Origin: Miscanthus floridulus
Lineage: Eukaryota > Streptophyta > Magnoliopsida > Poales > Poaceae
Assembly (NCBI RefSeq): GCF_019320115.1
Contig: NC_089584.1
Location: 79,117,922 to 79,181,921 of the forward strand
DNA length: 64,000 nt
Direction: 5' to 3'
Position numbers and translations under genes: made by a program. Within the stretch, counting starts at the first letter, position 1. The number at the start of each line of letters is the position of its first letter. Below are positions 34,830-47,169 of the stretch, in pieces. Under the pieces are notes generated by a model. It was not told where the DNA came from and made no database searches. It saw nothing but the letters and a program-made list of their open reading frames with translations.

Positions 34830-36810
34830 ATGGTTGAAAAAGGCTCCCCGAAGCTCAATATGATTGCAAGGGCGTCACCAAAGTTGCACCGGTTCTTGGG
34901 TACAACAAGTGGTATTAAAAAGAAGGCTTCTCTTAAATGCAATAAGGCAAAGAAGACTGGAGGTTCTCCGAGAGGTATGGTGTTTATTTCTCTGCTATTA
35001 TTGCTGTTATTTCTCTGCTATTATAGCTGTTATTTCTTTGCAGCTATTTGCTACTAAAAAGAACTTTCTTGAAGTAATTCTCTTCTATACAATTTATTCC
35101 ACCATGTGCTATTATAGTAGTTTTAGTAAACCTATAACCTGTAAACTGGTATTTCTTTACTGTTATTTCTATTTGCTGATTTTTGGTAACCTAATGTCTG
35201 ACCATGGTTTACGTAGTAGTAAAACAAAGAGCAGACTGGAATCCGGCCCTTGAGAAGTCCCTGGTAGACATTCTCCATGAGTATAAAGATAGTGGCTACA
35301 GAGGTGACAACGGATGGACCCCTGAAGGGTGGAATAAAATGGTGAAGGAGTTCCATCTAAGGGACAAGTATGTCAACTACACAAAGAGTCAGATTCAAGA
35401 TAAAGAAGGACAGCTAAAGAAAGACTATAGGATGCTCAAAGAGGCAAGGAGGCAGAGTGGGGCCACCTGGAATGAAGATAGGCATATGGTTGAAGGATCA
35501 CCATCTATGTGGGATAACCATGAAATTGTAAGTTGATTTCTTGAAGTAATTCTATGGATATCCTCATAGTGATAACCTCATATTTGATCAATGGTTCTCT
35601 TTGAATGTGCAAACATTCTCTAAAATTAGGAAGTTCCGCAACAGTAAGGCAAGATTTCCACTATTTGATGCTTTGGGAGAGCTTTATGATGGTAGGTTCA
35701 CTTTCTATAGTTGCAAACAGTGACAATCAATATATTCTTTCTGCTTCTCACTTTAGTATTTGTTTGTTTCTATCTTGCTGATCTATATTATCCTATGATT
35801 CACTTGACTTGTCTACTAGTTCTGATGACTAAGCAACAATATGCTAGTTACAGTAATGCTTCTAGTTGTCATAACTATATTCAAGTATTTTTATAGTGCT
35901 GATGACTAAGCAACAATATGCTAGTTACAGTAATGCTTTTCTATTAGTTCTGATGACTAAGCAACAATATGCTAGTTTTATAGAGTTAGGTTATATGCTT
36001 CTACTTGTCACAATTTATAGATGTCAGAATAGCAACTCTACATCCATGTTCTTCTCATCTGTACTGTGATGAGTTTTCTTCAGTTCTGCACTACTAGTTG
36101 CTCTGCACGATATTTCCCCCCCCCAATTAACTCCTTCTAGTTGTCATAACTCCTTCTTGAATTTCATGAGGAAAGACCACTTTCTATAGCTATTTCCTTG
36201 TTATCGTGTATGTCATTTGGCTGAAGGTACTTACAATCTGACTTCTCTTGAGCCACCACAAGAGGAAGCACCACTTCGACAAATTCATGATGTAGATGAC
36301 TTGGACAACATTGAGGTTCATGAGGTACTAGATGAAGATGATTCAATCACTGAGATACAAGAGGAAGCAAGTGAGGCTGTAGCTGTTGAAAGAAATGGAC
36401 AGCCAGGTTCTCTGTCACGAGATGAAGAAAATGAGGTCGTAGCTGTTGAAAGAAGCAGGCAACGAAGAACTACTACTACTACATCAAGCAAAAAACATGA
36501 AAATGAAGAAAAGAGACCTAAGAAGGGTGAAAGGATTGAAGAAATGATGGGGAGATACCTAGACATGAGGACTAAGCAAGTACAAGATGAGTCTGCAGAT
36601 CTAGCCAAAGCAAAGGAGGTTGCTGAAGATAATGACTTCTCTATCAAAAGGTGTATATTCGTTCTGAGCACAATGGAATTGACAAAGGAAGAGAAGGCAA
36701 AAGCATTTGCAGTTTTCATCAAGAGCAAAGAAAATAGAGAGGCCTTCCTAAGTGGGTGTGAACTAGATCGAGAAGCAACTTTGGTTTGGCTCAAAAGTGC
36801 GATGGTCTAA
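34830..36810 (+). pseudogene. PIF/Harbinger Myb/trihelix-like accessory protein (ORF1)
   Basis: Harbinger elements carry a second gene with a Myb/SANT-like (trihelix) domain that helps the transposase bind DNA and enter the nucleus. Here exons are recognisable at about 34830-34975 (basic, KKKASLKCNKAKK), 35204-35527 (RADWNPALEKSLVDILHEY, GWTPEGWNKMVKEF, the trihelix), about 35610-35691 (KFRNSKARFPLFDALGELYDG-like, giving way to a GT donor) and about 36220-36810 (an acidic linker, then a coiled tail ending SGCELDREATLVWLKSAMV). The acceptor before the third exon is not a clean AG, so the gene may be damaged. It lies downstream of the transposase on the same strand, as usual for this superfamily. 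Confidence 0.8.
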
Positions 36811-38560
36811 CAGGTCAGTCTACTTAACTGCTGAAAACTTGATGTTTTCCTTCTATTTGACTACAAGAGTCCTTTAGTCACTACAAAACTGAAAGAAGAA
36901 ATATTTTCTAGTTCTGTGCAACCCTTAGAGATGAGAACATTTTGATAGTTGAGTTGCTAGTAAGAGGATTTGGACTGTAGATATGCATTTCTAGTCAGGT
37001 TGAAAGCTGAGATCTGCTTCTTTCATTTAGCTTGAAAATTGCTGTCCTTTTACAGTAAGGTTGAAAGATGAGATCTGCTCTTGTCATTTAGCAAATGAAA
37101 CAGCTGGCTAGATAGGCCTGTACAAGGTTGAACAGCTGTCATTTAGAAAATAGTTTAAAAAAGTGTTTAAAAAAAACTTGGCTAATACCTCGCTAAAAAT
37201 CAATACACATTATGCACTTCAAAATTCAGAGCCTGTGCGATGAGTCTGATGTTGGAAGGATGGTGAGTTGACTGTTGGAAGGATGGCAATGTCAAGGAGT
37301 ATATCTGCACTATATAGCCAAGAGTGGCACACCTGTGCTGTTTTCAATCTTATTGAGCCTACACCCAACTAGTTTAAGAAGTATATCTGCAGTCTGCTAG
37401 TAGTAGGTTTGTAATGATGTGGCAATGTCAAACTTAAATGCTACTAAATAATAAAAGGTCATTGTGCTGTTTTCAATGCCTTTTTTTGTTAACAATCGTT
37501 ATATAACTAAACTAGATAGCCAAGAGTGGCACACCTGTGCTGTTTTCTTATCAGTGATATGCTGGGCAGCAAAAGATGTCCTCTAGAGATTCTGTCATTG
37601 ACAATTAACTACTTGTCGTACCAACTGTGACTTCTGCTATGTGATTTCTTCTTGTGGTTGTATTATTGTGTAGTGAGTGAGATTCATAAGATACTAAAGA
37701 TAGTTCCTTGCACCACACCATTTCATCCAGCCATATGCCCATTTTCTTTCTTTCCTGAAGATTCTGAAGATTCGGTTAGTAAACCAACTGCAGAGTTTAG
37801 TTTTTTGTTCAGTTTTTTATTCTTTGGTTCAGTTTTTGAGCAACTGCAAATGACTACTTTGGTTCAGTTTTTGTGCGGCCTGAAATGTTTAGTTTATAAC
37901 CTATAGCCTTATATCTTATAACCTTATATCATTGATCTTCTCTTGTGTAATTGCAGGGTTTCAAGGTTAAGTTCAAGGCTGATTCTGCAACTCAGTGTCC
38001 TTACTGGAAGGTCTTTCGGTTTGCACTATCCAAGTGCTATTGTAATGTGTTGGAGACCTTTTCTGTGTTTTTTGGTTATTTATTAGAGTTTCTTGTACTG
38101 TCCAAAAAAGTGCACTATAACACGTTCAAGTTCTCACATTCCATACTCTGCAACTTCTCACATTGAGGCCTTGTACTGTCCAAGTTCTAATGTGTCTGAG
38201 TATGCAACAACAGTGTATGTGTGCTAATTGACATGATAGCGCTGCAGGTTGCCATGGTTTTAATTTCTACCTCTGCAACTGCAAGTTCCCATTGCCACAC
38301 TCTTGATTTCTTGTGTCCTCACTGATGCATGTGTGAATCTGAGCTAATAATAATTTGCTACATTTGTGCAAATGTGACTTGAAGCATGGAGGTATCCCCT
38401 GGATTGGTTCCCATCCAAAACCGAACACAAGGAAGGGAATACATAAAGAAAGGGATTTAATCCGCAAGGGGTTTGAGTGACATGGACGGATTCGCTCAAT
38501 CCTTCCCTGGATTGGTTCCCCTGGTGGATTAAATACTTGCCAACCGAACGTGGCCTAAAT
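36811..38560. other. Harbinger 3' non-coding region and possible right end
   Basis: No gene is supported. A ~30-bp segment (agccaagagtggcacacctgtgctg) occurs at about 37317 and 37520, and ccctggattggttccc occurs at about 38395 and 38506. The right boundary may be at about 38555, where the complement reads ttaggccacgttcggttgg, a plausible terminal inverted repeat next to a TTA/TAA target site. I could not match a left partner. Confidence 0.4.
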
Positions 38561-38794
38561 GACATGATACATCAGCGAATCTATTTTCGTGGCAACATAT
38601 TTATGAGGAGAAAGAGGAAAAAAGTTTCATCAGGATGAACCCAGTCCACACGCGTATACAGGAGATGAAACCCGATGAATCCTGCGTTGAGGGCGACGAG
38701 TTTCATCTCGGGCGCTCGCGCAGGATCATCTGAGTCGCGCGTCTCTCTCCTTTTCTAGCTCTGTAGTTCACGAAGGGTATTCAGATGCAGTGAC

Positions 38795-39061
38795 TAAAGT
38801 TTAAGAGGTGTCACATCGAATATCATATGGGGTGTCGCATGGGGTATTCGTATATTAATAAAAAAAACAAATTACAGATTCCGTCAGTACTCCGCGAGAC
38901 AAATTAATTAAGCATAATTAATTCATCATTAGCACACGTTTACTGTAGTATCATATTGTTAAATTATAGACTAATTAGGCTTAAAAATCATCTCATAAAT
39001 TAGTTCCAATCTATGTATTTAATTTCGTAATTAGTCTATATTTAATACTTCGTACATACAT
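38795..39061. mobile_element. grass MITE-like repeat, interrupted by the CACTA element
   Basis: The segment from aagtttaagaggtgtcacatc to atttaatacttcgtacatac matches a very common grass repeat as I remember it. It has internal motifs such as ccgcgagacaaatt and gactaattaggcttaa. Its expected continuation (tgtttaaatatctgatagga) appears at 52967-52990, immediately after the CACTA right end. CACTA therefore probably landed in this repeat. Confidence 0.55.
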
Positions 39062-39405
39062 TACTACAAAAAGCATTTTTAGGGGCGGCTGGTAATCCTT
39101 TGTAGGGGCGGTTTGGCCAGCCGCCCCTACCGAACCGTCTCTACAAATCATGCATTTGTAGGGGCGGTTCCCAGGCCGCCCCTACAAATCGATTTATAGG
39201 GGCGGTTGGTGATTGAGCCGCCCCTACAAATCGATTTGTAGGGGCGGCTGGTATTACGAACCGCCCCTACAAATCTATTTGTAGGGGCGGCTCAAGAACC
39301 AACCGCCCCTACAAATCTATTTGTAGGAGCGGCTGTAGTGCCAGCCGCCTCTATAATACCTGTTTGTAGGGGCGGTTCAATCTAGAACCGCCCCTACAGT
39401 ACGTT
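39062..39405. repeat. left subterminal hairpin repeats of CACTA
   Basis: Six or so units alternate tttgtaggggcggyt with its complement arccgcccctacaaat, so that each pair can fold into a hairpin. In En/Spm elements, subterminal motif arrays are the binding sites of the TNPA-type protein. Confidence 0.9.
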
Positions 39406-39669
39406 TTCCCGCCAAAAAAAATTTCAAATTTACAATTCAAATTCGACCAGAACTGTTTGTTTCTGCGTATTCCATCCAGCATCCGCGTTGCCGAACGCCC
39501 CGCGACCAACATTCCGAACCGCGTTCGCGTTGCCGAACGCCACGCGACCAACGTTCCGAACGCGACTACAAGCACAATAGTATTATATAAAGTACAATTA
39601 CAAGTCCAATTCGTAATGATATATATATACAATCCATCATTAAATATACAAATTTCATACATATTGTTA

Positions 39670-42600
39670 TCAACGTCCTAAAGCTAGCCTTTCAGTCTCA
39701 CGAAGGTGTTGGTACTGAGGATTTATACCTAAGTCAGACTCTCGATCATGGTAGGCGCCTCTGACGTGTACAATCTGGTCCAATATGAAGTTGCAAAGGT
39801 CGCCGACGAGCTCTAAGAGTTGGTCATCCTTGTATGGGTCTCTTTTCATTCCTTTCTCTTCTCTCCACTACAAGAAAACAAGTTTCAGTTTAGTATTTCA
39901 TACCATTTATGAAGTTTTTATACTACGGGTGAAGAGGTTCAAACTTACCCTTAAGGGGTGTCTCCTGTAGGCACTGGTGTTACTCATCATAGAACATATA
40001 TAGTATCCACAATGTACACTCCCAGGCCTCTGCTTGGGGTAATGTGTGTTTTGCATATGAAAATATTAGGTAATGCTTTTGACAGCCATGTAATGGAGTA
40101 CTGAAGAAGTAAGTTACACTTACCTCATATAGTGTTTTTATAGCCAACTTTTCCTTCCTCGCTGGATCATGCCTTCCGTGATGATGAGAGACATAGAACC
40201 TAAATGCCATGTTCGAATTATTTTAGCAAATACAACTTGTTAGTATGCATAAGTGAACGTTACAAGTATGTATACAGACATATAAGCTAATGAGGATTGT
40301 CGATATGTATACATCTTGAGAATCGATATGAAGTCTTTGTATGTCGCCGGGTCCTTATCTATTGAATCAAAGACCCATGCCATGCTCTTCCCGACATCGA
40401 TGGCTATACAAATCCAGTGGTTGCTGTATGGATTTAATCATAGAACTAGATAAGCTCTTTTACATCGAATAAAATATATCGAACATAGCTTTAAGTTATA
40501 GTTGAACTTACTCGAAGTTGTATGGTAGCCATATAGTAGAGTGTTGTTGGAGATTTTTGAAAGCCAGAGCAATGTATGCCGCAACCTTAAGGGACTCTTC
40601 CCTTAGCTTCGCACTACGGATGCGCTCTTTCTCCCGAAGAGTCTTTGCAGCTGCTAGCTCTTTGGCATCCAGTGTCCACCGTTTAGGGTAATTAAAATTT
40701 GTTTGGGCTATAGCTTGAGGGTCTACATACCCGGCTTTCACACTTGGCATTTGTTTAACAATGTGCACTTGCATTCTACAAATCACGGCGTGGGTTAGTT
40801 ACAACAAAATTCAAAGATTATATTCATATCATATCGGGAGGACAATGACTTACAGGCACCACGTGCGAATTAGATTCATCTCCATTTCTCCCAGGTGAAA
40901 GCATGTGTGCATGTCATTGAAGTCAAAGACAATTTTCCCGGCTGGGCTTCCAAATGTGCCGGTGGGAAAGCATGCTTGTATGATATCTATGCTCGTTGGG
41001 AGAACACGCAAGTACCAATCATGGAACCTTCTCATTCCAAGTGGTAGGCGCTGGATGTCCCGGTTTGGTAGGAAGGGCTTGCCTCTTTCATATTTTTTCG
41101 GGCAATCCTTTGACCATTCGATGGCATCAACATTTGGATACTGCTTTGCAATTTGGTGAAGTTTGCTACTGACGGCCTCCTCAGAACCCCATGATGGGAC
41201 TTTTTTAACTTGGTTTTTAGGCTTGAACTGATCATGGGAATACCACTTGGACACCGACGAGACATCTTTGATCGGAACATAAACTGGCCTTATGTGGATT
41301 GGAATCTTCTTTCAGAGTTCCCATTCAGGCACGTCCTCATCTTCTTGTGCATCACCTTCTTCAGGAGGCACTTGTTGTTCATGTATTGGTTGTGCTTGTT
41401 GAGAAGACTATGGCATCTCATGATGCACTTGCTCGGTACGAGCTGGAGAAGGTTGTGGCATCTCATCAGGCACATGCTCGATAGGAGGCGGGGAAGAATG
41501 TGGCATCTCAGGAATGTGGGGGTCACGAGACGGTGAAAATATCTCCCCGGCCTCAACAACTCGCTCCAAATTTGGGAGAGGGGGAGGCGGCGAAGAAGCA
41601 GTCAATATAATGTCCCGTTTGTGCCAGAGGATGAACTGCCCCATAATGTCTCCGAGTAACACCAGCCCCTCGGGAGTTGCGTAGTCTATCCTCCACTGCA
41701 TGAACTCAGGCTTCACTGTATGCACCTTGACCCTAGTGTAGTCCGGCGGTATGTTATTATTGTGGTGTAAGCCACTGGGAGGATGTGCAACACCCGTTGC
41801 CACCTCCATCACAGTGTTCTGCCGGCCACTGAGAAACACCAAGGTGCAACTAGTAGGTTCCCGTATGAGATCGACTGAGGTTGTGGCTGCAGTGGAACCT
41901 TGGCTGCTAGGAACTTTCGGAGGGCTGCCAACTAATGCCAGTTCTCCCGGTGGCGTCACTAATATACGTGGCTCCATAGACATTCCTTGCTCCTCCAGCA
42001 CCTTCGCAACTAGAGCCTTCACTTGGAGCTCAAGACTAGTCTCCCGGTCTCAGCCATGTTTCTTGTACATGTGCCTGTCCTCTTCGAATCCTTGCTTCCA
42101 AGTCATCCTTTTCCCTAGCCCCCTGATGCGGCCTGTGTGCTCCTTGTTTCCCAAGCCAAGGCTAAGCTCGTCCCTCTCTCTGGAAGGATTGAATGATCCC
42201 TTCTCTTTGTCTTCAGCATATTTTAGTATCCTTGATACCACCTCTTGGGTCTCCGGCTTATCAAACTTAAGATTACTGCCGGATGGTTCTATACTCCTCG
42301 CATATATCCAGTTCCTTGAGCGTACCTTCAACTTCGTCACATCGATATTCCCAGCAGCTATGGCCTCTTCATCCATCTTTCTAAACTGCTCTTCCTTGGC
42401 ATAGTAGCCACCGGGGCCTAGATGATGGTGGTATTTGTTCCTCTTCGCTAGCTCGGTGTTACGAGCACTGAGCTCCAATGCCTCCACTGAAGTCTTCTGA
42501 GCCACGAGCTCCTCCCATTGACTAGGAGTTATTTTGCCGAACTCGTTGAAGGGAGTTAACCCCTTTTGGATATACTTCGTGTTAAGCTCCGACCTCCAAC

Positions 42601-43458
42601 GTCGCAAAGACTCTCCCATCATCCTGATAGCATTTTTTTACCAATTCGTGCTTACCCTCTGGAAATCTAAAATTGACCTTCAGCTGCCTATCCCATAGTG
42701 CATTCTTTATGTTCTCTGGTACCTCTTTCCAGTTAGGGATTGCTGGGTTCAATTTATCTCTTACTAGGGCCCCGATCGCATTACGGAATCGTCCTCTTAA
42801 TTCCTTTGGCTCAAGGATCTCCCCTGCTGGCCCAACCTCTGTTATCACATAGCAAGCCTTATCTGGATATAGATTTCCTTTTCTACCCCCTTGTTTCCTC
42901 TTAGGCTTGGTAGTCATGGTTGTGTCTTGAGTTTGTGGAGCAGAGGCATCGTGATCCGTCTCTGTGGTTGTTGCCTCTGCTCTCCTTTCCTCTACTCCGT
43001 CTTGTCCAGCGAGATGTCGTGGACGTCGACGTCGTCTTTTCTGAGTTTCAGGAGGGACCTGTATATAGGATAGGTCAAAGTGTTAGCAGAGGTAACACAG
43101 CCAAAGCTTTAGCAAAATTTACAAGCTAAGGCTTCTTCCCTACCTCCTCGTTCGGGTTAAAATCCTTGTCCAAATCTTCCTCCGTTGGCCTCCTTCTTGC
43201 ATCAGGTGGGAAAGGATCCTCAGAACTTTCATATCCCTCTTCTGACTCATCATCCTCTTCTTCTTCGCCTTCAGCAGCCTCTCCTTCAGGGCCTTCCTCC
43301 TCGTCACACTCCTCCTGAGTAAGCATCACTTCTAGATCTTTTTCTACCTCGTTATCGAACTGTTCCTGAGTAAGCTGGTCCTCTAGTGCTTGCTCCTCAA
43401 GGGTTGGCTGCTCATCATGCTCGGGGCATCGAGCTGCACGGTCTGTTGTCCACGACAT
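39670..43458 (-). pseudogene. CACTA second gene: Transposase_24-like N-terminus with Ulp1-like protease C-terminus
   Basis: The start is MSWTTDRAARCPEHDEQPTL at 43458, an acidic exon with a donor at 43143. Next is a basic exon (QKRRRRRPRHLAGQDG) leading to the plant En/Spm Transposase_24-type region (about 42900-42050). A further region (SWGSEEAVSSKLHQIAKQY) precedes a C48/Ulp1-like domain on exons near 40508-40780, 40318-40423, 40124-40199, 39949-40040 and 39670-39867. Protease residues are visible: His-Trp in NHWICIAID, Asp in WVFDSID, Gln in KQRPGS and Cys in VHCGYYIC. The end is ETERLALGR. Lesions: an extra A in a run of A (about 42630-42636), TGA at 42050, TAG at 41408 and a frameshift near 41310. 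Function would be DNA binding for TNPA and SUMO-protease-like for Ulp1; the latter is inference. Confidence 0.82.
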
Positions 43459-43919
43459 TATTTCGCGCTTTGTTCTAAAAGATGCAAGAAAGTGTGCTTT
43501 AGGTACGCGAGAAGGTATAAGAAATCAAAAAGGTCTATAAACCAAAGTAGTCCTATAAAACAACAATATAAAAAAACGAGAAGTAGCAGTGGTAGAGGCC
43601 TCAGAAACATGTCAATCATCATCTGATCTTGAACTTGGAGCATCAAGGCATCATAACAAAGAAGAGAGGAGAAGGTAATATAGGGGCGGCTGCTAATGAT
43701 GCCAAGTTCCTCACAAGTTCTTGATCATCAGCTCATATTCCATATAATGTATGGACTTGGACAATTTCATCATCGGCAAAACAAAGGAGAGGAGAGGAGA
43801 GGGGAGATTTGGCAAAAAAAAGCAACTGCTGCTTAACAAACATAGTGCAGCAGCTGATGGAAAAATACAGGACAACAAGTCCTGGGCGAGTCCTGGGAGA
43901 TTTGGCAAAAAAAGCAACA

Positions 43920-44568
43920 GCAGCCAACAGTTAGTAGCTAGAAGTAGCAAGTAGTAGTAGTAAGTAGAAAGTAGTAGAGTAGAGTAAGTGTAGCAGTAGA
44001 GTGGTAGTAATAGAGTAAGAGCAGCAGCCACTTAGGAGTAGCAAGTAGTAAGAGGAGTAGTAGGAGTAGTAAGAGGATTAGTAGTAGGAGTAGTGGTAGG
44101 AGTAGTAGTAGTAGCAGTAGCAGCAGCAGCAGCCACTACACACCAGCAGTATATAAGCAAAAAAATAGAGGAGTGGTAGTAGTAGAGTAAGAGCAGCAGC
44201 CACTTAGGAGTAGCAAGTAGTAGTAGTAAGTAGAAAGTAGTAGAGTAGAGTAAGTGTAGCAGTAGAGTGGTAGTAGTAGAGTAAGAGAAGCAGCCACTTA
44301 GGAGTAGTAGTAGGAGCATCAATGAAAGAAGAGCAGCAGTAGGAGTAGCAAGTAGAGGGAGGAGTAGTAAGAGGAGGAGGAGTAGAAGGAGGAGGAGGAG
44401 TAGGAGCAGGAGGAGTACTAGTAGGAGTAGTGGTAGGAGTAGGAGTAGTTAAGTAGTAGTAGTAGCAACAGCCACTACACACCAGCATAAGCAAAAAAAA
44501 TAGAGAAGGAGTGGTAGTAGTAAGAGGAGGAGGAGTAGGAGGAGTAAGAGGAGTAGGCGGAGGAGGAG

Positions 44569-44604
<36 letters not shown>

Positions 44605-44907
44605 CAGCAGCAGCCACTACACACCAGCAGTATATAAGCAAAAAAAACAGAGAAGGAGTGGTAGTAGTAGAGTAAGAGCAGCAGCCACTTAGGAGTAGCA
44701 AGTAGTAGTAGTAAGTAGAAAGTAGTAGAGTAGAGTAAGTGTAGCAGTAGAGTGGTAGTAGTAGAGTAAGAGCAGCAGCCACTTAGGAGTAGCGAGTAGT
44801 AAGAGGAGTAGTAGGAGTAGTAAGAGGAGGAGTAGTAAGAGGAGTAGTAGTAGGAGTAGTAAGAGGAGTAGTAGGAGGAGGACGAGGAGGAGTAGTAGTA
44901 GTGGTAG

Positions 44908-44981
<74 letters not shown>

Positions 44982-45310
44982 ACAGCAGCAGCCACTACAC
45001 ACCAGCAGTATATAAGCAAAAAAATAGAGAAGGAGTGGTAGTAGTAGAGTAAGAGCAGCAGCCACTTAGGAGTAGCGAGTAGTAAGAGGAGTAGTAGGAG
45101 TAGTAAGAGGAGGAGTAGTAGGAGTAGTAAGAGGAGTAGGAGGAGGAGGAGTAGTAGTAGTAGTGGTAGGAGTAGTAGTAGTAGTAGTAGTAGCAGCAGC
45201 AGTAGCCACTACACACCAGCAGTATATAAGCAAAAAAAATAGAGAAGGAGTGGTAGTAGTAGAGTAAGAGCAGCAGCCACTTAGGAGTAGCAAGTAGCAG
45301 CAGCCACATG
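43920..45310. repeat. purine-rich AGT/AGG/AGC compound tandem array
   Basis: About 1.4 kb of trinucleotide-rich sequence (agtagtagg, gcagcagcc) is organised into higher-order blocks. Blocks share cactacacaccagcagtatataagcaaaa, with tatataagc at 44150, 44631, 45009 and 45223, followed by gagtggtagtagtagagtaag and gcagcagccacttaggagtagc. A pure (AGT)n tract lies at about 44906-44980. The long open frames on the minus strand (Tyr/Ser/Thr/Leu runs) are artefacts of the repeat. It sits upstream of the TNPA/Ulp1 gene inside CACTA. Confidence 0.9.
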
Positions 45311-45572
45311 GTCGAATTATACAAAATCTCAGAACTGTACAACACACCAGCAAAGATAGGATAAAATCATGAAATTTTTAGGACAACAAAGATACTTAAA
45401 TTATCTACAACTTTTATATTATCTAGGTTCACATAAAAGGTCATTTAAAGCATGAAAACATTTTTCTAACCAAAACTATACCAGCAGGAATTTTTTAAGC
45501 ACACAAATCAAATGTTCTTTTATGCATTTCAGTACTCTTAAAGACAGGTCATTTAAACTGATGAAGCAATAG

Positions 45573-45863
45573 TTTAAAGGGTGGGGGCTCAATCTTCAGG
45601 GGGAACTTAGAAAGCTTAGGAAAGAACTTCAAGAAGAATTGATTACTCTTGAAAATTTAGAGGAAACAAACTCTCTTTCTACAGACCAGTGGCAAAAGAA
45701 AACCTGGATTATCAGTGAAAATCTTAGACTTCTTAAACAAGAAGAGCTATATTGGTATAATAGATCCCATGAAACATGGTTGTTGAATGGTGACCTAAAC
45801 ACCAAATATTTTCATAGAGTTGCTAGTGGAAGAAAAAGGAAAAACATGGTTGTTGAATGGTGA
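45573..45863 (+). mobile_element. fragment of a LINE ORF2
   Basis: The plus frame from 45573 encodes FKGWGLNLQGELRKLRKEL, then SHETWLLNGDLNTKYFHRVA and GRKRKNMV. This is the linker between the endonuclease and reverse transcriptase domains in plant L1-type LINEs. It stops at 45863 because a 36-bp piece of itself (45772-45807) is repeated at 45842-45877. No tail or TSD was found; the fragment is buried within the CACTA element. Confidence 0.8.
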
Positions 45864-45877
45864 CCTAAACACCAAAT

Positions 45878-46994
45878 GATCATTCAGACCATCAACTACT
45901 AGGTACCACCAGCAGAAATGAGCCAATAGCAGCAGCTAGCTCATAGTTACAAGGACAGATTCAACTTTCATTGAACAACAGACATTTTAAGATAGTGGAT
46001 AGCTGTAGTTTAGGTAACTAAAAATGTTGGCATGCAACATCCCAAGCAATAAAACAATCAATGTTGCCATAATAGCGACAAGCAGTTCTTTGAAAAAAAA
46101 ACAGTTCCTAGCTAGATGTCAGTAGCAAATGTCCTAATAATATCATGGTTTAGTTTTGTGTATTGCGGAAGAGAAACCTTTAATAGATACATATCTAGCA
46201 TACACAGCGGTAGAAATTTCTAGCACAACAATAACCCCTTGGAACCTTAACCCTTTTACCAGAACAGAAAGAGTGCAGGTTAAATCATGATGTACAGCAT
46301 AAAGAGTTAACAACTGGCACAAAATGGAGGAAATGCTCAACAGATGTATGGCAACCTCAAGAACAAGCCAGCCTACTTCAGAATGACATCTAGCAGGCAA
46401 AATTACTAAGAACAGATCATGCAAGATCAAACAGCTTCATGGTTTTCATGAATCATTTTCACCATAGCCTTGAGTGAAGTTGCATCAAACCAGATCTAAC
46501 AGCTTGATGACCGAGTAGTTCTACTAGATTAACACACAAGCTATTGAGCAGACTCGCAAGGCAAAGCTAGCAAGAATCACCAGGCGGAGGCAGGGGCGGA
46601 GATCACCTGCGTGGCTTGTGGCAGGCGGGGTTGAGCTCGCCCGTGCGGCGCGTGGGGCCCAAGGGCAGTGCGGGAGGCGGGCGCCGGAGCCGGTGTCGTC
46701 GGCGTGCGGGGGCCGGGCGCGGGGCGCTGAGAGCCTGCGTCATCGGCGTGCGGGGGCAGGACGTCGGGGGCTGGGCGCGGGGCGCCGGGAGCCTGCGTCG
46801 TCGGTGCGCGGGGGCGGGCGCCAGGGGCCGGGGGCGGGACGCCGAGCGTCGAGGGCTGGTGTGGGCGGGCGCGGGACCGGCGGTGGGGCCAGCAGCGTGG
46901 GCAAGCGGTGGAAACCCTAGGCAGCCTGACGACGTCGGAGGAAGAAGACAGCGCCCAGACGATGACTCCCGTGCGCTACCCTCCAATTTATACT
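45878..46994. other. CACTA internal region with GC-rich block
   Basis: 45878-46560 shows no gene or repeat I recognise. 46560-46985 is a GC-rich block with repeated gcgtcgtcggcgtgcggggg-like units (ggcgtgcggg at about 46700 and 46746). Open frames on both strands are composition-driven. It may be a GC-rich leader or promoter of one of the CACTA genes. Confidence 0.4.
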
Positions 46995-47086
46995 AGGTAT
47001 CATTTGTAGGGGCGGTTCCTGATCCAGCCGCCCCTACAAATACATTTTTAGGGGCGGTTCCTGATCCAACCGCCCCTACAAATATT
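46995..47086. repeat. internal pair of CACTA hairpin repeats
   Basis: Two hairpins of the same type as at the element ends lie at about 47003-47041 and 47046-47083 (taggggcggttcctgatcc and its complement). They are well inside the element, between its two genes. Confidence 0.9.
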
Positions 47087-47169
47087 TTTTTAAATTATAA
47101 ATTCTATATTTTTTATATCATAAAAACACAATTATAAATTCTACATTTTGTTCAAACTTTCTCAAATGA

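Noticed and set aside
39062..39405. CRISPR-like array of regularly spaced repeats
   Set aside because: Units are self-complementary subterminal repeats of a CACTA transposon in a plant genome, with no unique spacers or cas genes.
43711..45353. Series of minus-strand frames encoding Tyr/Ser/Thr/Leu runs
   Set aside because: Pure translation of the AGT/AGG/AGC tandem array; they repeat with the array and have no independent support.
46603..46996. GC-rich open frames on both strands
   Set aside because: Repeat-driven Gly/Arg/Pro content on both strands, no domain, inside the CACTA element.
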